Positions 1 through 8,544 of a stretch of 64,000 nt of DNA are shown piece after piece. Source of the DNA: Vibrio hepatarius (lineage in GTDB: Bacteria; Pseudomonadota; Gammaproteobacteria; Enterobacterales; Vibrionaceae); contig NZ_JAATOO010000004.1 of the NCBI RefSeq assembly GCF_011806575.1, positions 124,001-188,000 of the forward strand, read 5' to 3'. Position numbers and translations under genes: made by a program. The notes below the pieces were generated by a model. It had not been told where the DNA came from. It did no database searches and worked only from the letters and a program-made list of their open reading frames with translations. How positions within the stretch are numbered: position 1 is the first letter of the stretch; each line of letters starts with the position of its first letter.

Positions 1-220
1 CGTAGAAGAGATCCTACACATTTCTCTTTTAGGCGTTATCCCTGAAAGTCAGGCGGTCCTTAACGCGTCAAACAAAGGTGTTCCGGTTAGCTTCGACGAA
101 GAGTCTGACGCTGGCATGGCCTACAATGATACCGTAGAGCGTCTGCTCGGTGAGCAAGTGGATTTCCGCTTCCTGACTGAACAGAAAAAAGGAATCTTTA
201 AACGACTATTTGGAGGCTAA
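1..220 (+). CDS. minD: MinD septum-site ATPase, C-terminal end (partial)
   Basis: Only the last 72 codons are present; the 5' end lies outside the window. MinD is the membrane-associated ATPase that, with MinC, blocks FtsZ assembly at the poles. The visible part contains the MinD-typical stretch LGVIPES and ends in EQKKGIFKRLFGG, the amphipathic C-terminal helix that targets MinD to the membrane. The stop is seven bases before the minE ATG, as in other min operons, which supports the identification. The ATPase motifs are not visible here. Confidence 0.93.
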   Translation, partial: VEEILHISLLGVIPESQAVLNASNKGVPVSFDEESDAGMAYNDTVERLLGEQVDFRFLTEQKKGIFKRLFGG

Positions 221-226
221 ACCGGC

Positions 227-490
227 ATGTCATTACTTGAATTTTTCCGTCCACAGAAAAAGACAACAGCAAATTTAGCCAAAGAGCGCTTACAGATCAT
301 CGTGGCGGAGCGTCGCAGTCAAGACGACCCAGCGCCTTCATACTTACCACAACTTAAAGAAGACATCCTAAAAGTGATCGGTAAGTATGTAGCCATCGAC
401 CCTTCTATGGTTGACCTAACGTTTGAACACAAAGACGACGACATTTCGGTGTTGGAGCTTAACGTTAAGCTACCAGAAGACGAGAAGTAA
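227..490 (+). CDS. minE: MinE cell division topological specificity factor
   Basis: An 87-residue protein, the usual MinE length. The N-terminus [20 protein letters not shown] is the membrane-binding and MinD-contact segment, followed by the LQIIVAERR strand-helix region that stimulates the MinD ATPase. The C-terminal part is the dimerising topological specificity domain. MinE drives pole-to-pole oscillation of MinCD so that division happens at midcell. It directly follows minD and is probably co-transcribed and translationally linked; a hairpin just downstream closes the operon. Confidence 0.95.
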   Translation: MSLLEFFRPQKKTTANLAKERLQIIVAERRSQDDPAPSYLPQLKEDILKVIGKYVAIDPSMVDLTFEHKDDDISVLELNVKLPEDEK

Positions 491-513
491 TCTGGCATTC
501 CTTTTAATTGTTA

Positions 514-537
514 GAAGCCAGAATTATTTCTGGCTTC
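514..537 (+). terminator. Hairpin after minE, probable terminator
   Basis: A perfect 10-bp inverted repeat (GAAGCCAGAA / TTCTGGCTTC, loop TTAT) lies 24 bases after the minE stop, between convergent minE and the chemotaxis receptor gene. The following T-tract is weak on both strands, so efficient termination is inferred. Confidence 0.55.
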
Positions 538-569
538 GTCATTCCTACAGAACTTTTTAAGGTGATTGT

Positions 570-2744
570 TTAAACCTTAAACTGGTTCACCAATTCACGT
601 AGTGCTTCCGCCCTTTCGGCTAAGCTATTTGCCGATTGAGCAGCAACATTTGCTTGTTCATTCGCTGACTGTGATGCATGAGAAATATACTCGACGTTTC
701 TAGACACTTCATTACTTGCCGTTGACTGCTGTTCCGTAGCAGTAGCGATACTGTCAATCATTGTCGCTACATTCTGAGCACTGCTGACGATTTCGTCTAA
801 GCTTGCACCCGCTTTCTTGGCTAAATCTAAGCCTTCATTTACAAGTTCAGATCCTACTTCCATACGCTCTACAGCACGTGAGGTTTCATTTTGAATCGCT
901 TCGATCGATTGACCAATTTCTTTGGTCGCACCAGTTGTCCTATCAGCGAGTGCACGCACTTCGTCGGCGACCACTGCAAAACCGCGCCCCGCCTCTCCCG
1001 CTCGAGCTGCTTCAATCGCGGCATTGAGTGCGAGCAAGTTGGTTTGCTCGGCAATATCATTAATAACGGTAATAATTGTCCCAATTTCCGTTCCGCGTCT
1101 ACCGAGTTCTGCAACACTATTTGAAGAAGCAGCAACAGCCTCGCTGATCTGGTTCATTCCCGCTATGGTGTTTCTGACAACCTCACCGCCTGAGTTAGCT
1201 GCAACGCCAGCCGCTTGAGCCGTCGAAGTCGCTTCTGACGAATTGGAAGCCACATCTTGAATGCTCACTGCTATTTGTTCAATAGCCGCAGAGACTTGTA
1301 CAACTTTCCCGTTTTGTTCTTCAAGCTCTTTAGACATGGCACTATTAGCATCGGTGATTGTTCTGGATCCCTCGACAACTTCATCCGTCGTTAAGAGAAC
1401 TTGAGTAACCGCGTGGTTGGTTTTGTCGACCGCTTGGTTATAGCTGGCCGCCATCATGCCTAGCTCATCTTTAGAATCTATGTTGAGTTTCGACGTCAGA
1501 TCCCCTTTAGCCAATGCTTCAAGGCCTAGCGCCACCTCCCTGACAGGTTTAATAATCGCTTTTGAGACTATCCATGACACTAGAGAACCCAATATAATCG
1601 CCACAACCGTACCAGCCATTATCACTAGCTGAGCGGTTTGAGCGGCTGAGTCGGCTGAGGCCTGTCGTTTAGCCATCAATTCCGATTCAACGGCGACAAA
1701 CTCCTCAATCTGACTTCTGAACTTATCAAAATAGGCTTTGCCTTTCTCCTTACCAATATCCTCTGCTATATCGTTCATCGTCAGTGAGTCACCAATCGTA
1801 AACCTTAGATCGACCATAGGCTGAACCACATTTTTCTGCCATTCATCGATGACTACTTTCATTTCAGCCAACAGTTTTGTTTGCTCGGTGTTATCGCTAA
1901 CCTTTTCTGTTAGCATGCGAATAGATTGCTCAAATTGCTTGCTGCCCTGGTGATAAGGCGCTAAAAACTGCTCTTCGCCTGCTAATAAGTAACCACGCAT
2001 CCCGGTTTCCATACTTATAACGGTACTCAAGATTTGTTGTGCCGAGGCAATAACTTGGAATGTATGATCAACCCAAGCGTTCGCTTCGTTCAGTTCATTC
2101 AACTGCTGGCCCAAGGTCTCAATTTCTGCGCTAGAAAGAGTACCTAGATTACGCAGCCTATCCATCAATTGCTGACTTCTATTGACGTAAACAGCGTTCT
2201 CTGCCTCACGTTCTGCGAGTAGCTTTGACTCCCGTTCAACGAACAACGCCACTTGGTCTCTGAATTTATCTATATATTTTTTGCCTCTTTCTTCACTCAC
2301 AAAATCTGCGATATCGTCCATGTTTTTTCCGTTTCCAATCGCGCGACGAAGTTCGATTACAGGCTCAGTAACATTGTTCTTCCAGCCTGCGATTGTAAAT
2401 TCAATCTCTTCTAAACGTGTTACTTGCGCTGGGTTATCACTGACCGTATTTTTTAGCTTAGAGACTTTATCTTGAAATTGTTGAAAACCATTTTTGTAAG
2501 GTTCTAGAAACTCTTCTTTCCCCGCCAACAAGTAACCTCGCATACCTGTTTCCATATTGACCGCTGCTGCCTCTATTTCCATGGCTTGCTCGATAACCTT
2601 ATGGGTATGGCCAACCATGGCATTGGTTGCGACTTGTGAACGTGAACTTGTGATTGCAACATATGCGAGCAAAATCATTAGAAGTAAAGGGACTCCAGAA
2701 CCCAATGCTATTTTGTAACGCAGCGGGACGTTCTTGAATGTCAT
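570..2744 (-). CDS. Methyl-accepting chemotaxis protein with two tandem CHASE3 domains
   Basis: A 724-residue chemoreceptor. Order: N-terminal membrane segment (about 12-31); two CHASE3-type helical sensor domains, each containing [11 protein letters not shown] (65-75 and 246-256) and each ending in a similar KFR..(V/I)..FV.(R/V)ES segment; second membrane segment (about 373-395); HAMP (about 396-450); a long cytoplasmic signalling coiled coil. The hairpin tip [19 protein letters not shown] is at about 566-584, the part that contacts CheW and CheA. CHASE3 is an extracytoplasmic sensory domain; the ligand is unknown. The two sensor halves look like an internal duplication. ATG start follows GGAACGGA. 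Single gene, convergent with minE; its promoter should lie in 2745-2880. Confidence 0.92.
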   Translation of the reverse strand: MTFKNVPLRYKIALGSGVPLLLMILLAYVAITSSRSQVATNAMVGHTHKVIEQAMEIEAAAVNMETGMRGYLLAGKEEFLEPYKNGFQQFQDKVSKLKNTVSDNPAQVTRLEEIEFTIAGWKNNVTEPVIELRRAIGNGKNMDDIADFVSEERGKKYIDKFRDQVALFVERESKLLAEREAENAVYVNRSQQLMDRLRNLGTLSSAEIETLGQQLNELNEANAWVDHTFQVIASAQQILSTVISMETGMRGYLLAGEEQFLAPYHQGSKQFEQSIRMLTEKVSDNTEQTKLLAEMKVVIDEWQKNVVQPMVDLRFTIGDSLTMNDIAEDIGKEKGKAYFDKFRSQIEEFVAVESELMAKRQASADSAAQTAQLVIMAGTVVAIILGSLVSWIVSKAIIKPVREVALGLEALAKGDLTSKLNIDSKDELGMMAASYNQAVDKTNHAVTQVLLTTDEVVEGSRTITDANSAMSKELEEQNGKVVQVSAAIEQIAVSIQDVASNSSEATSTAQAAGVAANSGGEVVRNTIAGMNQISEAVAASSNSVAELGRRGTEIGTIITVINDIAEQTNLLALNAAIEAARAGEAGRGFAVVADEVRALADRTTGATKEIGQSIEAIQNETSRAVERMEVGSELVNEGLDLAKKAGASLDEIVSSAQNVATMIDSIATATEQQSTASNEVSRNVEYISHASQSANEQANVAAQSANSLAERAEALRELVNQFKV

Positions 2745-2888
2745 AGTCCGTTCCTTATTTTTAGTTTTACAAACAATGAATTTGTTAGATATGCATATAA
2801 GTTATGTATGCAACTTTATTAAAGTCTAGTTACTGGTCCAAAAGTTTATATCTAAATTTTCTTTCTGTGATTGCAGAACGGTATTCTC

Positions 2889-2922
2889 CAAAAAAAAGCC
2901 CTAGTCTTTCGACTAGGGCTTT
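2889..2922 (-). terminator. Rho-independent terminator of adhE
   Basis: A 12-bp perfect stem (AAAGCCCTAGTC / GACTAGGGCTTT, loop of four) is followed on the minus strand by a run of eight T. It lies about 60 bases past the adhE stop and is correctly placed to end adhE transcription. Confidence 0.88.
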
Positions 2923-2983
2923 GTTCTTTTCCCGATCAGTAGGTTTCGTGCTAGCGAAAACCTATCTCATAGCGCACGCTTAC

Positions 2984-5686
2984 TTATGCGTTTGCTTTTT
3001 CTTTTTTCGCTTTAGGCGCTTCTTTCGCTGATTCTTGGTCTGCTTTCTTCTTGATTACAGTAGTACCTTCGAAAGTTTCACCTTCAACAAAAGCTTTACC
3101 GTAGTAAGAAGCTAGTAGAACTTCTTTCAGCTCGGTGATTAGAGGGTAACGTGGGTTCGCACCAGTACATTGGTCATCGAACGCTTCTACCGCTAGCTCG
3201 TCTAGTTTCGCTACGAAATCAGACTCAGCAACACCTGCCGCTTGGATAGACATTGGAATGTCTAGGTTAACTTTTAGTTCATCCAACCATGCTAGTAGAC
3301 GTTCAATCTTCTGAGCAGTGCGGTCACCTTCTTGGCTTAGGCCTAGGTGGTCAGCAACTTCAGCGTAACGACGACGTGCTTGTGGACGGTCGTATTGAGA
3401 GAACGCAGTCTGTTTAGTTGGGTTGTCGTTCGCGTTGTAACGTACCACGTTAGAGATAAGTAGTGCGTTAGCTAGGCCGTGTGGCAAGTGGAACTCAGCG
3501 CCTAGTTTGTGTGCCATTGAGTGACATACACCTAGGAATGCGTTCGCAAACGCGACACCAGCGATAGTTGCTGCGTTGTGTACTTTCTCACGAGCGATTG
3601 GGTCATTTGCACCGTTCGCGTAGCTTGATGGTAGGTACTCTTTTAGCATCTTAAGTGCTTGAAGAGCTTGACCATCTGAATATTCGTTCGCAAGAACAGA
3701 TACGTAAGCTTCTAGAGCGTGAGTTACTGCATCGTAACCACCAAATGCTGTTAGAGACTTAGGCATGTTCATTACTAGGTTTGCATCAACGATAGCCATG
3801 TTTGGCGTGATTTCGTAGTCAGCTAGTGGGTATTTAGCACCAGTCTTGTCGTCAGTAACAACCGCGAATGGAGTCACTTCTGAACCAGTACCTGAAGTTG
3901 TAGTGATACATACAAGCTCAGCTTTTTTACCCATTTTAGGGAACTTGTAGATACGTTTACGGATGTCCATAAAGCGCATTGCTAGTTCTTCAAAGTGAGT
4001 TTCTGGGTGCTCGTACATTACCCACATGATTTTCGCTGCATCCATTGGTGAACCACCACCTAGCGCTAGGATAACGTCAGGTTGGTAGCTAGCCATTTGA
4101 GCTGCACCTTTTTCTACTACAGAGAGTGTTGGGTCAGCTTCAACATCGAAGAATGTTTGAACTTCCATGCCTTGAGCTTTAAGTAGGCTTACTACGTCAT
4201 CTGCGTAACCGTTGTTGAATAGGAAACGGTCAGTTACTAGGAATGCACGTTTCTTGCCTTCTAGGTCGCCAAGCGCGATAGGAAGGCTACCACGGCGGAA
4301 GTAGATTGACTTAGGTAGTTTATGCCACAACATGTTTTCAGCTCGCTTCGCTACAGTTTTCTTGTTGATTAGGTGTTTAGGACCTACGTTCTCAGAGATA
4401 GAGTTACCACCCCAAGAACCACAACCTAGCGTTAGAGATGGCGCAACGTTGAAGTTGTACAAGTCACCGATACCACCGTGAGTAGTCGGGATGTTGATTA
4501 GGATACGTGCAGTTTTTAGCTTATCACCGAAGTAACGGATGCGATCTGCGTTCACGTCTTGGTTAGTGTAAAGACCAGATGTGTGGCCGATACCACCGAT
4601 CTCAACCATAGTTACCGCTTGTGCAACCGCGTCTTCGAAGTTGTCAGCGCGGAATAGACCTAGTGTTGGAGATAGTTTCTCGTGAGCGAATGCGTCATCG
4701 TAAGACACTTTACCTAGACCTTCACCAACAAGAACTTTCGTGTCTGCTGGAACTTTAACGCCTGCCATTTCAGCGATTTCTGCTGCTGGCTGGCCTACGA
4801 TTTTCGCGTTTAGCGCACCATCGATAAGAAGAACTTTACGAACTTTTTCCGCTTCTGCTTTGTTTAGTACGTAAGCTTTGTGAGAAGCAAAACGCTCTTT
4901 TACTTCGTCGTAAACTTCGTCAACTACGATTGCAGCCTGCTCAGAAGCACATACTACGCCGTTGTCGAAAGTCTTTGACATAAGGATAGAAGCCACTGCG
5001 CGTTTGATGTCAGCTGTTTCGTCGATAACAACTGGAACGTTACCTGCACCTACACCGATTGCTGGCTTACCAGAAGAGTATGCTGCTTTAACCATGCCTG
5101 GACCACCAGTTGCAAGGATAAGCGCGATGTCATCGTGTTTCATTAGAGCGTTTGAAAGCTCAACAGAAGGCTGGTCGATCCAACCGATGATGTCTTTTGG
5201 TGCACCTGCTGCTACCGCTGCATCTAGAACTAGTTTAGCTGCGTCGTTAGTTGAGTTTTTCGCACGTGGGTGTGGTGAGAAGATGATACCGTTACGAGTC
5301 TTCAAAGAGATTAGAGATTTGAAGATCGCTGTAGAAGTTGGGTTAGTCGTTGGTACGATACCACAGATGATACCTACAGGTTCTGCGATAGTCATAGTAC
5401 CTAGGTTGTCATCCTCTTCTAGGATGCCGCAAGTCTTTTCGTCTTTGTATTTGTTGTAGATAAATTCAGATGCAAAGTGGTTCTTGATCACTTTATCTTC
5501 AACAATACCCATACCAGATTCTGCAACCGCTTGTTGAGCGAGCGGGATACGAGCTTGGTTAGCTGCAAGAGAAGCAGCGCGGAAGATTGCATCTACTTGC
5601 TCTTGAGAGTAAGTAGCGAACTCTTCTTGCGCTTTCTTAACGCGCGCAATCATTGCATCTAGTTCAGCCATATTAGTTACAGGCAT
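2984..5686 (-). CDS. adhE: Bifunctional acetaldehyde-CoA/alcohol dehydrogenase
   Basis: A 900-residue fusion that reduces acetyl-CoA to acetaldehyde and then ethanol, regenerating NAD+ in fermentation. The N-terminal CoA-acylating aldehyde dehydrogenase domain (about 1-440) has its catalytic cysteine at 246 in NGVVCASEQ, the same number as E. coli Cys246. The C-terminal iron-dependent alcohol dehydrogenase domain (about 450-870) has GGGSPMDAAK and the histidine-rich metal region with GVCHSMAHKLG. Such proteins form filaments (spirosomes). The open frame extends 22 codons upstream, but I start at MPVTNMAEL because AGGAG sits at correct spacing and the length matches the family. The tail is rich in Lys/Ala/Glu. 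The divergent neighbour is ychE, as in E. coli. An FNR-like site lies upstream. Confidence 0.96.
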   Translation of the reverse strand: MPVTNMAELDAMIARVKKAQEEFATYSQEQVDAIFRAASLAANQARIPLAQQAVAESGMGIVEDKVIKNHFASEFIYNKYKDEKTCGILEEDDNLGTMTIAEPVGIICGIVPTTNPTSTAIFKSLISLKTRNGIIFSPHPRAKNSTNDAAKLVLDAAVAAGAPKDIIGWIDQPSVELSNALMKHDDIALILATGGPGMVKAAYSSGKPAIGVGAGNVPVVIDETADIKRAVASILMSKTFDNGVVCASEQAAIVVDEVYDEVKERFASHKAYVLNKAEAEKVRKVLLIDGALNAKIVGQPAAEIAEMAGVKVPADTKVLVGEGLGKVSYDDAFAHEKLSPTLGLFRADNFEDAVAQAVTMVEIGGIGHTSGLYTNQDVNADRIRYFGDKLKTARILINIPTTHGGIGDLYNFNVAPSLTLGCGSWGGNSISENVGPKHLINKKTVAKRAENMLWHKLPKSIYFRRGSLPIALGDLEGKKRAFLVTDRFLFNNGYADDVVSLLKAQGMEVQTFFDVEADPTLSVVEKGAAQMASYQPDVILALGGGSPMDAAKIMWVMYEHPETHFEELAMRFMDIRKRIYKFPKMGKKAELVCITTTSGTGSEVTPFAVVTDDKTGAKYPLADYEITPNMAIVDANLVMNMPKSLTAFGGYDAVTHALEAYVSVLANEYSDGQALQALKMLKEYLPSSYANGANDPIAREKVHNAATIAGVAFANAFLGVCHSMAHKLGAEFHLPHGLANALLISNVVRYNANDNPTKQTAFSQYDRPQARRRYAEVADHLGLSQEGDRTAQKIERLLAWLDELKVNLDIPMSIQAAGVAESDFVAKLDELAVEAFDDQCTGANPRYPLITELKEVLLASYYGKAFVEGETFEGTTVIKKKADQESAKEAPKAKKEKANA

Positions 5687-6314
5687 AGGGATTCTCCTAA
5701 AATTAAAAAATATTAAAAACTTTTTATTAAGCAAACTGCGCGTTATTGACATCGATTCAGGCAGATTATCTTAGTAAATTGCTTTCAGGGCTGAGTATAT
5801 TATTTCAGGTTGTGAAAAATATTGACTCAGATCAGTTATGAAAAAATAAATACCCAATAAGTGTTAGTAGTATCGCACAAATTCACTTAAATAAATGAAT
5901 TTAAAGGATTTAAATCACACTATATAGTTGAGCAAAATACCAGCAACTAGATACCTAGCCAGAAAAAACGGCAACAACCTGTAAAAAAGTTTCATTTTTT
6001 GACCACAAACTTACATGTGATCCGAAAACTATGTGCCACTGAGAGTATATGCATCACTCCCCTCACTCTACAAAACCTGCTGTTTTTTATCAAAAATGTG
6101 CAGATGTTAACGTTTATGTAAACCAGGTTGTTATCTCACCCTAGATTTTACTTAACAAAACGTGCCATTTTTATTTACCAAACTTTCAAAAATTAGATTT
6201 TCTCAGTAATGGGATGCCCTACAGGTTAGTTTTTTTCATTCGTTGACGTTCAGATTTTAGACTATATTCCGCGTGTAACTCGTCACTCCTATTACTTATC
6301 GTGGATGCACTGAC
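5687..6314. other. adhE-ychE divergent intergenic region
   Basis: About 630 AT-rich bases between divergent adhE and ychE. No coding frame is convincing. It should hold the adhE promoter and long leader and the ychE promoter. One FNR-like palindrome is listed separately. TTGTGAA at about 5814-5820 resembles a Rex half-site, but its partner half is poor. TTGACG at 6243 and TATATT at 6263 have a 14-bp spacing, too short for a confident sigma-70 call. Confidence 0.6.
5822..5835 (-). promoter_or_regulatory. Candidate FNR-type site upstream of adhE
   Basis: TTGACTCAGATCAG matches 8 of 10 positions of the FNR palindrome TTGAT-N4-ATCAA. It lies 136 bases upstream of the adhE start codon. adhE genes respond to oxygen and redox state in enterics, which makes the site plausible; the match alone does not prove binding. 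Confidence 0.4.
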
Positions 6315-6953
6315 ATGCAATCGATCGAAATCGCTATTTTTCTGCAGTTTTTTCTCGGCTTAGTTGCCGCAGTTAACCCTGTGGGAATCATGCCTGTATT
6401 CGTCTCCCTTACTGGGCATATGACGTTAGAAGAGAAACACAAAACCGCGACAACCGCGAACATCGCTGTTGCGGTGATCCTGATTGCTTCTTTACTAGCG
6501 GGTCAGATGCTGTTGGATATGTTCAGCATCTCGCTGGACTCGTTTCGCGTGGCAGGTGGTTTACTGCTGCTAAGTATCGCCTTTTCGATGATGAGCGGTA
6601 AGCTGGGTGAGGATAAGCAGAACAAGCAGGAAAAATCTGAATACGTCAGTCGTGAACAGATTGGTGTTGTACCACTGGCAATGCCTTTAATGGCGGGACC
6701 AGGTGCGATCAGTTCGACTATCGTTTACGGTGCACGTTACCCAAGTATGCTCGATACCGTCGGCATTGCTGCCACCGTGGGTGTGTTCTGTTTCTGTTCT
6801 TGGTTGTTGTTCCGCTCAGCACCGCTGATCGTGCGCTTCCTCGGTCAAACTGGTATCAACGTCATCACCCGTATTATGGGTCTGATCTTGGGCGCGCTGG
6901 GTATCGAGTTTATTGCTAACGGCTTACGTAACCTCTTCCCTGGATTAGCCTGA
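6315..6953 (+). CDS. ychE: MarC-family inner membrane protein (YchE-like)
   Basis: A 212-residue hydrophobic protein with about six membrane segments and the MarC-family pattern of two similar halves: N-terminal VAAVNPVGIMPVF and, in the second half, PLAMPLMAGPGAISS. E. coli YchE (about 215 residues) lies beside adhE in the same divergent arrangement, so both length and synteny favour this ortholog. The family is called NAAT (neutral amino acid transporter) from an archaeal member; the substrate in proteobacteria is not established. The ribosome binding site (GTGGATG) is weak. A terminator-like hairpin follows at once and overlaps the next gene's start region. Confidence 0.85.
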   Translation: MQSIEIAIFLQFFLGLVAAVNPVGIMPVFVSLTGHMTLEEKHKTATTANIAVAVILIASLLAGQMLLDMFSISLDSFRVAGGLLLLSIAFSMMSGKLGEDKQNKQEKSEYVSREQIGVVPLAMPLMAGPGAISSTIVYGARYPSMLDTVGIAATVGVFCFCSWLLFRSAPLIVRFLGQTGINVITRIMGLILGALGIEFIANGLRNLFPGLA

Positions 6954-6973
6954 TTTTCTTAATGGCTGTATGA

Positions 6974-7003
6974 TAAAGCGATTCATCCTTGGATCGCTTT
7001 TTT
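6974..7003 (+). terminator. Terminator-like hairpin after ychE, touching the next start codon
   Basis: AAAGCGAT and ATCGCTTT form an 8-bp stem (6975-6982 and 6993-7000) followed by six T, immediately before the ATG at 7004. Its T-tract is the leader of the channel gene, so the hairpin could end ychE transcription or limit access to the ribosome binding site. Confidence 0.6.
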
Positions 7004-7858
7004 ATGAACAATCACACGCTTAAAAATACCCTTTACGTCACCATCTTCGGTACGCACACAAAAGCGGGGCGAGCTTTCGATATCGCGTTGATCATCACGA
7101 TCATCAGTTCTTTGGTCGTGCTTGTGCTCGACTCGATTCCATCAGTACGAGCTGAATGGGCAAAAGAACTCAAGTATTTGGAATACATGTTCACTGGTCT
7201 TTTTACCATCGAATACATAGTACGCCTCTACTGTTCACCAAAACCTGCCGCTTACGCGAAAAGCTTTTATGGGGTGGTCGACTTACTCGCGATATTACCG
7301 ACCTACCTTGTTCTCTTCTTCCCGTCCGCATCATTTATGGGCGTGATTCGAGCGCTACGTGTGATGCGCATTTTCCGTATCTTAAAGCTGGTTCGCTACC
7401 TACAAGAATCCAACATTCTGCTGCGTTCACTGTTGATGGCACGTAGAAAGATTTTTATTTTCTTCAGCACGGTTGCGATTTTGGTCACCATATTTGGTGC
7501 ACTGATCTTTGTGATTGAAGGACCAGAAAACGGCTTCACCAGTATTCCGAAAAGTATTTATTGGGCGATTGTGACCATCACAACGGTGGGTTACGGTGAC
7601 TTAGTACCACAAACCGATTTGGGTAAGGCATTGGCATCACTGACGATGCTACTGGGTTATTCGATCCTTGCGGTGCCTACGGGTATCTTTACCGCGGAGC
7701 TACACCAAGAGATGCAATCACACAAAGTGTTAGTGAAATGCCCAAACTGTTCGCAAAGCGGTCATGATTCGGATGCGATGCATTGCAAACATTGTGGTAG
7801 CGAATTGGCTGACCCTGACAATAGAGTTGTATCGGTAGAAAAAAATAAACGCTCATAG
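7004..7858 (+). CDS. Voltage-gated potassium channel-like ion transporter with C-terminal zinc ribbon
   Basis: A 284-residue six-helix channel. Order: S1-S3 (about residues 20-105), an arginine-rich S4 sensor with RALRVMRIFRILKLVRYLQ (about 116-134), S5, a pore loop with the K+ selectivity filter TVGYGD (about 194-199), and S6 (about 212-230). The cytoplasmic tail has two CxxC knuckles, CPNC (246-249) and CKHC (261-264), forming a probable zinc ribbon; most bacterial Kv-like channels lack one. It should form a tetrameric K+-selective pore in the inner membrane. The open frame reaches a TTG at 6989 inside the preceding hairpin; I prefer ATG 7004. No strong Shine-Dalgarno is visible. It is distinct from E. 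coli Kch, which carries an RCK domain. Confidence 0.85.
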   Translation: MNNHTLKNTLYVTIFGTHTKAGRAFDIALIITIISSLVVLVLDSIPSVRAEWAKELKYLEYMFTGLFTIEYIVRLYCSPKPAAYAKSFYGVVDLLAILPTYLVLFFPSASFMGVIRALRVMRIFRILKLVRYLQESNILLRSLLMARRKIFIFFSTVAILVTIFGALIFVIEGPENGFTSIPKSIYWAIVTITTVGYGDLVPQTDLGKALASLTMLLGYSILAVPTGIFTAELHQEMQSHKVLVKCPNCSQSGHDSDAMHCKHCGSELADPDNRVVSVEKNKRS

Positions 7859-7870
7859 CGAGCGTTTATT
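7844..7870 (-). terminator. Terminator of the prepilin gene, overlapping the channel gene's stop
   Basis: An 11-bp perfect stem (AATAAACGCTC / GAGCGTTTATT, loop of five) runs on the minus strand into seven T. It lies 35 bases past the prepilin gene end. The channel gene's TAG stop is in the loop. The plus strand lacks a T-tract, so the signal serves the minus strand. Confidence 0.75.
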
Positions 7871-7904
7871 GGCGGTGTGTTGGGTGATGTAATCTTGGCT
7901 AAGA

Positions 7905-8426
7905 TCAACAACCATCAGTGAATACTTCAACTCGGTAATCTGCGCCAGCTTCCATTGCAGCGGTATATTTTACGTAGCACTTGCTATCTTCAATCGCTTT
8001 ATTGAAATCGCTGATCGTTCCTTCGCTTAGCCATTCTGAGCGGGTGACAATCCAAGCGTCCGGATTCTCCACTGTGCCATTATTGTGTGCTGCCCACACC
8101 CATTCTTTACTCGTATCGTGATAACCCGTATCAAGCTGTAGGAAGTTTTCCATACCGCCTTTGATGACCGATGGATAACCATATTGCACGTAGCCATACC
8201 CTTCCACCGAGTAACTGGCTAAGTTTTCTTGTCCCTCTACCGACGTCTTACCAAACGCTAATTGAGCCGCGTTGTTGACTGCTCCAGCAAGACCTTGAAC
8301 CACCGAACTTTTGGCTTCACTTTGCAAATTGAGAAACCTCGGGGCGGCTACGACAGCCAATAAACCAAGAATCACGATCACAACCACTAATTCAATCAGG
8401 GTAAAACCCTTCGCTTTTCTCGACAT
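7905..8426 (-). CDS. Type IV pilin-like protein (MSHA-type prepilin)
   Basis: A 173-residue prepilin. The short leader MSRKAKG precedes the conserved methylation/cleavage motif GFTLIELVVVIVILGLL; a PilD-type peptidase should cut after Gly7 and methylate Phe8. The hydrophobic helix continues to about residue 30, followed by a variable globular domain with Cys150 and Cys173, which could form the D-region disulfide loop of major pilins. PRFLNLQSEAKSS after the helix resembles MSHA major pilins. No pilus assembly gene is near, so it is a lone pilin that would need a machine encoded elsewhere. GGAG precedes the ATG. It could equally be a minor pilin. Confidence 0.85.
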   Translation of the reverse strand: MSRKAKGFTLIELVVVIVILGLLAVVAAPRFLNLQSEAKSSVVQGLAGAVNNAAQLAFGKTSVEGQENLASYSVEGYGYVQYGYPSVIKGGMENFLQLDTGYHDTSKEWVWAAHNNGTVENPDAWIVTRSEWLSEGTISDFNKAIEDSKCYVKYTAAMEAGADYRVEVFTDGC

Positions 8427-8490
8427 TTTGAACTCCAGTCGTAAATTCGCTAAGAAAGTAGTTGCTTAAGGTCAGAAACGTGTCAGCAAA

Positions 8491-8520
8491 AAACAAAAAA
8501 GCGCCCATGAAGGCGCTTTT
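8491..8520 (-). terminator. Terminator of asd
   Basis: AAAAGCGCC / GGCGCTTTT form a 9-bp stem with a 6-base loop, followed on the minus strand by T-rich sequence (TTTTTTGTTTTTTG). It lies 24 bases after the asd stop. Confidence 0.85.
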
Positions 8521-8544
8521 GATACTGGTTGTCTCGACTCTAAC

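Noticed and set aside
4962..5459. 165-codon plus-strand open frame opposite adhE
   Set aside because: It is antisense to the aldehyde dehydrogenase domain, with no start signal; codon bias of the highly expressed adhE keeps this frame open by chance.
5814..5831. Rex operator upstream of adhE
   Set aside because: One half (TTGTGAA) is good, but the inverted partner half does not match.
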